Origin: Acanthopleura granulata | Lineage: Eukaryota > Mollusca > Polyplacophora > Chitonida > Chitonidae | Direction: 5' to 3' | Length of the DNA: 64,000 nt | NCBI GenBank assembly: GCA_016165875.1 | Contig: JABBOT010000003.1 | Location: 22,820,302-22,884,301, forward strand | Shown: piece by piece, positions 20,703-64,000 of the stretch | Numbering within the stretch: the first letter of the stretch is position 1 | Layout: every line of letters begins with the position of its first letter | Made by a program: the position numbers and the translations under genes | The notes under the pieces: model-generated | Told to the model about the DNA's origin: nothing | Seen by the model: the letters and a program-made list of their open reading frames with translations, nothing else | The model's database searches: none

Positions 20703-22153
20703 CATAATAAAGTCAGATTAGCAGCTTTGTAGGAAATCATGGTCAATACACAAACGCTTCGACTGGAAACAATATATCCTCCTGTCATTGAACTTGTTAT
20801 GCATAATTAATTCTTACTTTACGTGAGCTACAGAACATATAACATGTACTAATCTGTTAGAGTGGCAATGACTTTTCAGATGTGAAATACTACATGAGCA
20901 TACCTATGGTGCTCATCAAGAAAGGAAAGCAGACCTTCAGTTTTATAGAGTTTTAATAAACAGGATGAAAGGGGAGGGTAATTACAAAGTACGATATGGT
21001 ATCACAGACGAAAACCGTCAATGTTTCTTTTTCTGTGGGACTACAAGCAAACATTTACAATAACAGAGCCCATCAGACCGTCTTCCAGTAATATTAACAT
21101 ATGTAAATATCGGTTACGTCTGAAAAGCTTAATATATTCCAGCTGAACGTGAGACGACTTTAAATGTTGTCTGGTAAGGCTGTAACAACAATAAGGCAAC
21201 AAATCAAAGTGTACGTAAGCTCATATCAAGCATCTTGCATCTGATGAATTATCACACTGCATATAAGCTAATTTTTTAAGAAAGAAAAGAAACACATCTT
21301 GAACTATTTTCAATGGCACTGCTTTACAGTCCAACCTATATATATTCTTGTAACTTTAAGACTGAAGAAAGAAATAACCCTTGGTTTTATCAAAACATAT
21401 ACACAAATTACATCATGCATTAGAGTTTTCCCGCATATGTGGCATTAAAGACACGTTTACACAATGACAATATCACAATGGATAATCCATAGTCATCGGA
21501 GATCTTTTTCTACCAGAACATTAGGTAAAATCCCGTATTTAATGCTAACATTAAAAGCACAAACTTCCCACTTCAGGGGTGTCTAACATTCTCAAAATAA
21601 AAATACAAAAATGGCACTATCTTTCATACAACTCTATACAACTAAAAGGAATTGTTACAGTCTTGGCTAAAATAAGTCGTACAATCTTCCACAAAAGGAG
21701 TTCACCACAAAGCAACATTCAACAACACTCCTGGAAGTTGTATTCACATGTTTTACACATTAATAATTGAAATACGCTGCATAAAAGAGGTAAATTCCAG
21801 GAATGGTTAAAGGGGCGTGTATATGATTTGATCAAAAAGAAACATGAATCATTGATTTAAGTCAACAGGAGTCAAATATCAATGTAGATATTTTTAATTT
21901 ATCAGAAGCAGCTTTCATCATAAAAAAACATGCTTTAAATTAACGTTATAAGTTCTATAAACAATCCAAGATTGAAACGATCAATAAAAAAAAAACAAAA
22001 AAAACAAAAAACAAAGGAACAAAGTTCTAATAAATATGTTGTATTTACACGTTAAGCAAGAGGAATAAATGAAATACGATTTTCAACATGGTTCTCCTCT
22101 TGTACTATTGTAACAATTGCAGTGATCCTTACAACGAATGGTTAATACATGTA
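20703..22153 (-). other. Presumed GPATCH8 3' UTR
   Basis: AT-rich sequence directly after the TAG stop at 22154-22156. On the sense strand it contains a long T-rich run at about 21985-22015. The exact end depends on which poly(A) signal is used. Confidence 0.4.
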
Positions 22154-57073
<34,920 letters not shown>

Positions 57074-58168
57074 TGCGGCTGCCCTGGACAAGTTGTTTCT
57101 TCAAGCTGATTGGATAGTTTCGGAGACCATGGGCGGTAACTCTGGTTCCAGCTGTCACTCGTGGTTTGCCAGAAGTACAAAGCCAGTGTCAGTAACGCGC
57201 CTATATCATGCAAACATCGTGCTGTCAGCACATTACATTCAAAGGTAAACGTAACCTAACTAAATAAAACTGGACATTCCATAAGGTGGATAGCTGAATG
57301 GTGTCATCTGAACTTATGTTCGTAAAAAAGTCAGATAAACCAGAATTTATCTTTCTCAGTAGGCCTACTTATACAATATTGCAAATAGTTCCCTATTTAA
57401 GGGATTCAGTTGTTCATTTTCAGTTACATAACCTGAGTGCATTAATCAAATAATGAACTATATTTCACTACAAGAAAATCAAGAGACTAGGCCTACTGTT
57501 CCCGTCGGCTGTTCCCACTGGTTAAATTCATGCGGCATCAGTTCCGCAACACGCAGAAGATGATAAATGACTCATTATTTTTTTACTACTTAAGGAAACT
57601 AGAAAGAAGACATGAGAAATAAAGAGTACTTTGCCTGACGTCTTTCCGAAATGCAACGTTGGAGTATGGCACAACTAAAATGCAAGCTCCGGTGTATAGG
57701 CACCACAATGGAACGTCATCACGTACTGGAGTGTCGCCAGTGACCTTTGAACTTTTCTTGTAAAAATGACGTCACAATCAGCTGGATTGCCAAGTGACGG
57801 ACTCCAACGAAATAGTGGTAAAGTTTGCTGGAACTGTTCGGAGTGATTGTGTGACTGAGTGAGTGAGTGAGACAGTTAGGTCATAAGTCCCGGTGAGAGT
57901 AGCACAGGCTAGATTCAGGCGACCTGGAAGAGAGAAATAGTGTTGGCGCGTATTGAGTACTGCGCCAAAGTTCTGAAGACTCACTTAAGGTACCATAAGC
58001 TGACACAAAATGTTTAGAAACATTAAAGTTCAATAACCGGGTAAAATCTACATTATAACATTATATTTAATCCGGTGTCAAAAGACAAACTGTAGATTAA
58101 CATGTATGATGTATAGCCATTAAAGTTCATTAAATACACATGCATGCTTTGAAATTGTCATATTGCAG
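57074..58168. promoter_or_regulatory. Candidate bidirectional promoter region
   Basis: The possible first GPATCH8 exon (minus) and the first coding exon of the SKICH gene (plus) face away from each other across 1.1 kb. The plus-strand exon is preceded by an acceptor (CATATTGCAG), so a non-coding first exon of the SKICH gene should lie here. AAG|GTACCA at about 57989 is a possible donor. The DNA at about 57620-57980 is less AT-rich than the flanking introns and holds GAGT repeats and a GGCGCG. No TATA box is evident. Confidence 0.45.
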
Positions 58169-58178
58169 TAGTCAAACC

Positions 58179-58457
58179 ATGGAAAGGCAGAGTTCATCCA
58201 GTGACCCTGAAATGGAAAACATCAACCCTAGCCTGGACTTGGTGAGCTTTGAGAGCGTGGCGCCATGCTACTCTCCACTCGAGGATATTGTAGTGAAATA
58301 TAAGCTTGGAGCTGAGGTTAGTCCTACTCGTCAGGACTGGGTGGGGCTATTCCCGTCGGGCTGGGGCACCACAGAGGACTATCTCACTTACGTCTGGGCC
58401 CCACTCACCGCCCAGGAAGACAAGTGTACGGTAACGTTTGCAGCCAATCAATTGCAG
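58179..58457 (+). CDS. SKICH gene exon: start and N-terminal half of SKICH
   Basis: The acceptor TATTGCAG at 58161-58168 places the exon start at 58169. The first ATG after it is at 58179 (ACCATGG, a good context). An upstream in-frame ATG at 58140 lies on the intron side of this acceptor and is not used in this model. 93 codons to donor TTGCAG|GTAAAC, phase 0. Confidence 0.85.
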
Positions 58458-61400
58458 GTAAACTAAAAAGTACATGTATGTTTTTCAACAACTGTAGCCG
58501 GGGATAAAAATGACATATGCAGTAATATATGTGTATAGATATGTATAAATGTCTGATATACTATCTGACTTATCTGTTGTAGTCAGGTATACCTCACAAC
58601 AACAGATAAATCAGATATTAAGTCTTGCCAAATGACAGTGCCAAATGTCTGATTTAATATCTGACTTATCTGCTGTAGTCAGGTATACATCACTACAACA
58701 GATAAATCAGATATAAAGTCTTGTCAAATGACAGTGCTGTCCCATGCCTATAGGCAGAGGATATTCTAAACTTGACCTGAATTTTAAAAGAAAGTTACAT
58801 TATTGTAATGTTGTTTCCAATTATCTGACTGAATATGCTTGAGAATGATTTTTTTGAGCACAAAATTAATCAAATTTCAGTCGTCAGTGGCCAGTGTATG
58901 CAATGTATCTATAACCAATACATTCGATACATATTGGTATTTCTAAAATTTTGGAATATGCGCTACCTCCTTAATTCAACACAACCAAAAATATACGAAG
59001 GGATATTGATTATTTATAGCATCGTTTTTAATTTATATTGTAGGTTTAAAATGACGTTTTATCTATGATTTAGGCCTTTACGTGCATGTATTTGAATAAA
59101 ATGTAATAATTTAAATCTAGAAATAATACATACAGAAACCTTTCATTCTAGTCTAACACAGCGATTGAAGCCTACATAAAGTTTTTATAGACCTGCATGC
59201 ATAACTGAGTGAAGCCACTCCAACCAGGTGGTGTGTGCAAGAATATGTCATTTTTATAGTGAATTTACATCATTTACATGTGACGTGATATGATCTTTGG
59301 GGAAGAACGGGTCTGCTTGGATGAAAGGAGAGTCATGTGTCATGGCAGTATAACGGCATCTACACTAGTTTGTAGTCCAACACGGTCTCGTGAAGGTGTC
59401 GTCGTTGTTGTCATGCTCGTAGCACTTAACAAAAATAATCGACATCAGAACTTAACGTGTTCATGGTGGATTTTCTTCTTTAGGTATGCCGTGTATGACA
59501 AATGCATGAGGGTCCTATTATATGACTGCAGGGCGTGAGAAGGAAGAACAGTAGCGTACATTTGCATGTGTGTGTTCAATTTTTGTGTTTGATGATTCCT
59601 CCCGTTTCATAGTAAACTTTCATGCATCATTGACTGTTGACTGCTTTTCTGTATCATTCTTAATTTCTTCTTCAGTTACACTGATGTCTTAGTTCTTTGG
59701 TAGTTCGTGTTGAACGTTATTTCGGAAATTATTGACCTGTAGCCTAGCGCAGATTATGGTCGACAACTGGTATACGATTGTTCATTTCTACGGCTAGATT
59801 CAATCATTCACAATCTACAAAAGAAACTACCAATCAGTCAACGCCCGGTGTTAAACTGCAGTTAACAGTTTTTATTCTGATATCAGGCGTTGCCAGCCAA
59901 CAGACGCCAGTTTCAGTTCCTGTTCGTGTGCCGTGGTAATTACGTGGCGGGGGTCAGTCGGAAGTTTTCCTTGGCCTCTGGTGGGACTTCTTACAGGATC
60001 CCCAGCACCAGCTCTTGTGTCACTCTCTCAGATAACAGCTCCTTCACTCTCGTCAGCTCGGATGACTCCCTGGATACGCAAGGTATGACACTTCACTAGA
60101 GTTCGGAACTGCTGTAGGCTGAAGACTTTCTGTGACAATAGCGCAAACAATCAACTCCGTGTAGTTATTAATTAAAACCAGTACTTTAGTGCAAATGATC
60201 CTCCATTTCTACAAGGCAGTGCGATCGATAACCTCATCCTGCATATACATAGAGATACATAGCCAAGAAGTCCGTCTTCAAGAACTGGCGAGTAGTATTG
60301 CAGGATCTTTAACAAACACGATCTGCATCTTAAAGATGTAGGATAGAATATACATGCAGGTATATGTAGATGGATACCTTTCGTATTGCATGGTAATTGG
60401 GGCATAGACGGTGAAATTTATAAATAAATATAATAATCTTGTTCTATCGTATATATAGCAGACCTATGACTTGTGATTTATATTTTCGTCTATAGTCATT
60501 ATCAAAATGTTGTCTTGTCTGCCAGTCATTCACGTGTATTCCAGTGTGCCAAAAGTTCTAAAATATCATTGGCGGCGGAGATATACAAACAAAATGACAT
60601 GGTATGTGTACGTGTGTATTCTGGACAGCAACGACCTTGGTTTTCCTTTGTATTGAGCTCAACTGACATGTATTCTGGTACAGCAGTCGAGCATAGACAT
60701 ATGACTTTTTGGGCCCACGCCTTTCCACAAACCATAATCAGAACCCCCGTCTTAAAGTGAAAGACAGCGCATGTTCAAAGTTAAGTTTGCAAAACAGGTT
60801 GGACAATATTATGTTCATTTCGGTGAAGTATTTTTTTCTAACAGCTACTACGACAGTGGAAATTGGCATTAGCCCGTGCTATGTCGGCTGACATGAAAGG
60901 CAGCCATTGTGCGTGGGCTGCGACGTAATTGTCCCAAGTGCGGAATACTCATGTCACCTGAAACTGTAGTCATCTCCACAATGTCAAGGTTTCTTTTCCA
61001 CTTCGCTACAGACGATCCCTTGAACTCTTTCAATACTACAACCAGTTCACTCTTACCACACGCTAATCTAAACTGGGACATCCAATGAAATCTCACAGCA
61101 CGTTCTATTTTGTTTATAAATCCTGTGTTGCGTCATTGTGTGACCTGAAATCTACCGAGCACAGACACTCTTACTGGTCACTCTTTCTCCTTCGCTCTAG
61201 CACCTGGTTGGGCGAAAGGAGTTAAACCGAACTCGAATTGCCCACCAAAGGTGCCAGAGTCATCTCTGTGTAGGGATGACTTCTGGTGCAGCTCCCATGA
61301 TGACTGTAATAAGCTGCCAGAGTTGTTGTTGAAACTTATGTATACTCAGTATATGTAAATTTATAATATGAAATGATCATGAAGCTTACCCCTGTCATAA

Positions 61401-63833
61401 CACAATAGTCTGTAAATACTTTGCAGCGTTGTTCACTCATTCACTTGTTATAATATATAAAATATATAACATCAAAAGTGTCCTGTCCCTATGCTATTAC
61501 ATTTTACAATGACAGTCAACTCAGAGCATTTACGTCACAGCTTATAAACAGCTGGTGTCTAATAGCTCTCTAATTGGTCAGTGTCTTATAAGCTTAAAAG
61601 CAAGGGCGCCTTCAGATCCCCAGTCGGCAGCAAAGTACTCCACGCTTCAAACGAAGATAATTCAGCAACGAATTATTACAAATTCAAATAGGTTTTTGCT
61701 TTGAAGAGACAATTTTGTAATCTTTGTAATGAACAGTACCTCCATCAAGTGCTGTCTTTAACTTCAGCGAGCTGAATGGGAACTTGATTGGTGTTAAACC
61801 CCGTCAAGATTTTTTCACTTACACGACGGCGGTTAGGTTTATGCCAGAACAACGTTTAGCCGAGAGAGGTAGCGGAGACAAGAAGAAATGATAGGAAAAA
61901 TGTTAATGTTACAAATCATATAAGCCCTTAAAATGTTACGAGTTAGTCATGGGCAGAAATCTTTTGGGTTAACTGTATAGTGCATGTTCTGCGATAACCT
62001 TGCAAAATATTATACATCACGTAGAGTAAAACGATGGCAGCGACGAGAGTGTAAAAGTGGGTAAATGGTCACCGGCAACCGGTAGTATAGGCCTCTTATC
62101 AACCCGAGATCATTTAGTAATTGTCTCATTTCAACATTAACACGGGCTTTGAAAACGCCTTTGTCAATACTCTAGCCCACATCACTGTTTAATATGAACA
62201 TTGCTCTTAAATATAGGAAAGGAACAAATGTGATGTATTTGCTTTTCACTAAACTTTAGATATATTGACATATTTCGGACCACATATATAGTACACAACT
62301 CGTTAATAAGGGAGTTTCGAGTTGGAAATCTTTTGTCGTAAAAGGTAAGAAGAGTTCAACTGTGCCATGTGACTTGTCATAACTGTCAGGCCGTTTTGTT
62401 GATTTTAATTTACCGATCACCTGTCTTGCCGTGTTAGGGAGGTGCAAACGACCTCTCCGTCGGGAGCTTCTTAAGTTAAAAGAAATCCAGCTCCTCAATT
62501 TTCCCTATCATACGTCTAGTCTTTTTTTTTTTTTTGGAAGCTTTTCTTCGACGCCCATGTTATAGTAAATGTAATAAGAAAGAGTTGCCTAACAATTTTG
62601 AGAGGCCACTTGGTTTTTCTTCCCTTTAGCGATAAAAGAGTTCGAACTCGAAACTCCCTTGTTTGTTGTCACAACTTCTTATATGACTGAAATATAACGC
62701 TTTTTTATCTTTGTCCAAAGGATTTGAGGACGTAGCAGAACTAATTGAGAATACGCCCTCACGAGGTGAATCTTCTCAGCTTGACTGTCAGTCGAGCTCA
62801 TCGCTTCTGCTCTCTCACCTTTTTGCCTCGCCTTGTGACCTGGAAGTTCATCCTGAGTCAGAGGTCATAACCTCAACCAGCTGCAAGACTAAGGGAACAG
62901 TGGCCGAGAAGATGGTTCGCAAGCAAGGTTCAGTTCCCAGCACAGAGGAGGCACCTGTAAGCGTTACTCACGACACCCACACCTTGACATGCACCTTTAA
63001 AGATGCAGAAGGATTCAAAGAGCAACTTTGCTTTGTGCACCATCCGATTGTCCAGGATTACGTTGAGAACAAAGAGAAATCAGTAGTACCCTATATCCCT
63101 ATTTACAGTCTTCAGTCATCCAACAGCCAGCCGCTTCTGAAGGTGAGGTCTTCTTGAAAAACACTGACTTTGCTTCAAACGCTGACTTTAGTTTAATTGG
63201 CTATAGATACAAGCTCAACTTGATTTGATACACGAATCATTCATCTGCTTATTGAATCATATATTTGAATCCAACGTTGTTTTTTTATTTACAGATATCG
63301 AAGAATGGTAAAGACACAAGGCGAGACCTCTCCCTGGTTCCATTCATCCGCTCTCTCCGGCGTTCTCACTCTTGGATACAAATGGAAATGATGCCTGTGT
63401 GTTGTGCCCTGTGCACTAGTGCCCGTTCGCTGATGGAAGTATATCGTCGACAACTGGCCATATGTACTACAGAGATGAAGCAGCTGAAACTAGATGTAGT
63501 CTGCCTCAGAAAGGCTGTAGAACTGAAGGTAACAAGACTCTTGAGCTTTCGTCAGATGTACCATGTATCAATATATAATAAGAAAGCTATGTTGCACTGT
63601 ATAAATCTGTATTATTTGTGTTCTCAAAGTAAAACTTGATGTCTTTTTCTTTTAATCTATCTCAGGAAGATCAAATTAAGATACATAAAAGGAGAGAGTT
63701 GAAGCACAAGAAAACAGAGGAAACCATTGAGGAAGTGATGGTTCAGGTGTCTTATCTGAAAAACGACATTAATAATCTTATTCTACAGAACAGTCTCCTG
63801 GAAAACGAGCGAAATCAGCTTCAGGTGGATTTG
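58179..63833 (+). CDS. SKICH + coiled-coil protein (TAX1BP1/CALCOCO family), 5' part
   Basis: Seen: five coding exons in phase (0, 1, 0, 0, 0) encode 433 residues and run off the right edge. Residues about 22-122 form a SKICH domain (SFESVAPCYSPLEDIVVKYK, TRQDWVGLFPSGWGTTEDYL, TYVW, then QFQFLFVCRGNYVAGVS). From about 345 a charged heptad-like coiled coil begins. Known: TAX1BP1, CALCOCO1 and NDP52 have N-terminal SKICH, then coiled coils and C-terminal zinc fingers, and act as selective autophagy receptors in the cytosol. SKICH is also found in inositol 5-phosphatases, but there it follows the catalytic domain. Inferred: an invertebrate member of the autophagy-receptor family. The zinc fingers would lie beyond the window. 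I cannot tell which vertebrate paralogue is closest. Confidence 0.85.
58458..59886 (+). other. SKICH gene intron after first coding exon
   Basis: 1.43 kb. It holds the doubled hairpin repeat (58549-58744). Otherwise AT-rich, with no supported exon. Confidence 0.5.
58549..58744. repeat. Two tandem 96-98-bp units, each a hairpin
   Basis: Unit 1 (about 58551-58646) and unit 2 (about 58647-58744) are close to 90% alike by eye. Each contains TATCTGACTTATCTG(T/C)TGT and its near-perfect reverse complement ACAACAGATAAATCAGATA around a short loop. In unit 1 the loop carries the perfect palindrome AGGTATACCT. The stems are about 19 bp with one or two mismatches. Confidence 0.85.
59887..60082 (+). CDS. 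SKICH gene exon: C-terminal half of SKICH
   Basis: Acceptor GATATCAG, donor CAAG|GTATGA, 196 bp, phase 0 in and 1 out. It reads ALPANRRQFQFLFVCRGNYV, then AGVSRKFSL and a Ser/Thr-rich linker ending DDSLDTQG. Q-F-x-F-x-x-V-C-R-G completes the SKICH strands. Confidence 0.85.
61201..61358 (+). pseudogene. Orphan WAP-like half-domain exon
   Basis: A strong acceptor (TTTCTCCTTCGCTCTAG) is followed by APGWAKGVKPNSNCPPKVPE, SSLCRDDFWCSSHDDCNK and then an unrelated tail to a TAA at 61356-61358. The K-P-x-x-x-C-P and C-x5-C pattern resembles the first half of a whey-acidic-protein four-disulphide core. The CC-x-x-x-C second half is absent. It could serve as an alternative last exon (phase 1 fits), but a secreted-type fold in a cytosolic protein is unlikely. 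No AATAAA follows closely. Confidence 0.4.
61783..61835 (-). mobile_element. Decayed SINE tail
   Basis: TTGATTGGTGTTAAACCCCG, TCAAGATTTTTTCACTTACA and CGACGGCGG match the tail-first SINE blocks at 56169, with some bases missing. Confidence 0.5.
62721..63142 (+). CDS. SKICH gene exon: linker region
   Basis: Acceptor TTGTCCAAAG, donor CTGAAG|GTGAGG, 422 bp. The split codon G|GA joins directly to the SKICH exon and gives DTQGFEDVAELIENTPSRGE. Residues about 160-299 are Ser-rich and mostly disordered. The segment ENKEKSVVPYIPIYSL is a hydrophobic patch where LC3-binding motifs sit in some relatives, but I cannot assign one. Confidence 0.8.
63295..63528 (+). CDS. SKICH gene exon: Cys-containing pre-coil region
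   Basis: Acceptor TTTTATTTACAG, donor CTGAAG|GTAACA, 78 codons, phase 0-0. Contains MMPVCCALCTSARSLMEVYR (Cys 335, 336 and 339), then the first heptads (QLAICTTEMKQLKLDVVCLR). The Cys-x2-Cys has no clear partner pair, so zinc binding is uncertain. Confidence 0.85.
63666..63833 (+). CDS. SKICH gene exon: coiled coil
   Basis: Acceptor TAATCTATCTCAG, donor GATTTG|GTAAGC, 56 codons, phase 0-0. It reads EDQIKIHKRRELKHKKTEET, then IEEVMVQVSYLKNDINNLIL and QNSLLENERNQLQVDL. Leu/Ile/Val heptads are clear. The gene continues past 64000. Confidence 0.88.
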
Positions 63834-64000
63834 GTAAGCACTGGTTTTAACACAGTCCTGTTACAGAGGGGTAAAATGCTTGTCTTGTTTTCTTTGTCAG
63901 TTTTCGAAGCAAAAATTTGTGATTGGTTTGAGTGGAAGTTGTCTTTATTACACAACCATGTATATGCTTACAGAGTTAACACTAGTACACTTATGTCACA

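Larger units (their letters stand above)
60083..62720 (+). other. SKICH gene intron, 2.6 kb
   Basis: Contains the orphan WAP-like open frame (61201-61358) and a decayed SINE tail (about 61783-61835). No SKICH-gene exon of matching phase was found. Confidence 0.5.

Noticed and set aside
58140..58178. Upstream in-frame ATG for the SKICH protein
   Set aside because: It sits before a clear splice acceptor (CATATTGCAG), so it is probably intronic. The 58179 ATG has a better context.
60869..61096. 75-codon minus-strand frame inside the SKICH gene intron
   Set aside because: No recognisable domain and no splice-bounded structure. It does not match GPATCH8 or EGF content.

Overview
This is an animal genome window, most likely a mollusc and possibly a bivalve. 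The evidence is multi-exon genes with GT-AG introns, long AT-rich introns, intronic minisatellites, a scattered tRNA-derived SINE with a TTTATTT tail of a kind familiar from molluscs, and abundant TACATGTA motifs. The species call is an inference from sequence character. I see no prokaryotic gene, phage, CRISPR array or operon.

Three protein-coding genes account for the window. (1) About 1-12.8 kb, minus strand: a secreted or membrane protein built from EGF-like domains. One exon carries a signal peptide and 16 further exons each carry one six-cysteine EGF domain. All exon junctions are phase 1. The last 13 exons are all exactly 132 bp and were clearly made by tandem exon duplication. A degenerate reverse-transcriptase fragment lies downstream of the last recognised EGF exon, and a candidate terminal exon with an AATAAA signal sits at the window edge. 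(2) About 22.1-57.1 kb, minus strand: a GPATCH8 (GPATCH8/ZNF804 family) orthologue. A 4.37-kb terminal coding exon encodes the conserved family core block, Lys-rich and RS regions, RPPFP repeats and the family C-terminus. Four small coding exons chain onto it in perfect phase over 24 kb and reach an ATG at 46346. A further start exon lies at 57035-57073. I could not find exons for the N-terminal G-patch or C2H2 finger. (3) 58.2 kb to the right edge, plus strand: a SKICH-plus-coiled-coil protein of the TAX1BP1/CALCOCO autophagy-receptor family. Five coding exons are present and the gene runs off the window.

Genes 2 and 3 are head to head across about 1.1 kb, so they may share a bidirectional promoter. 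The 12.8-22.1 kb stretch is intergenic DNA plus the GPATCH8 3' UTR. It contains a roughly 1-kb minisatellite and an inverted-repeat element. The long GPATCH8 introns hold SINE copies, a nearly perfect 320-bp tandem duplication, a 39-bp minisatellite and a 680-bp foldback element.

Nothing here is clearly a new molecular system. The items most worth checking are the freshly amplified EGF exon array with mosaic introns, the apparent lack of G-patch and zinc-finger exons in the GPATCH8 locus, an orphan WAP-like half-domain in an intron of the SKICH gene, and a doubled hairpin repeat in that gene's first intron.
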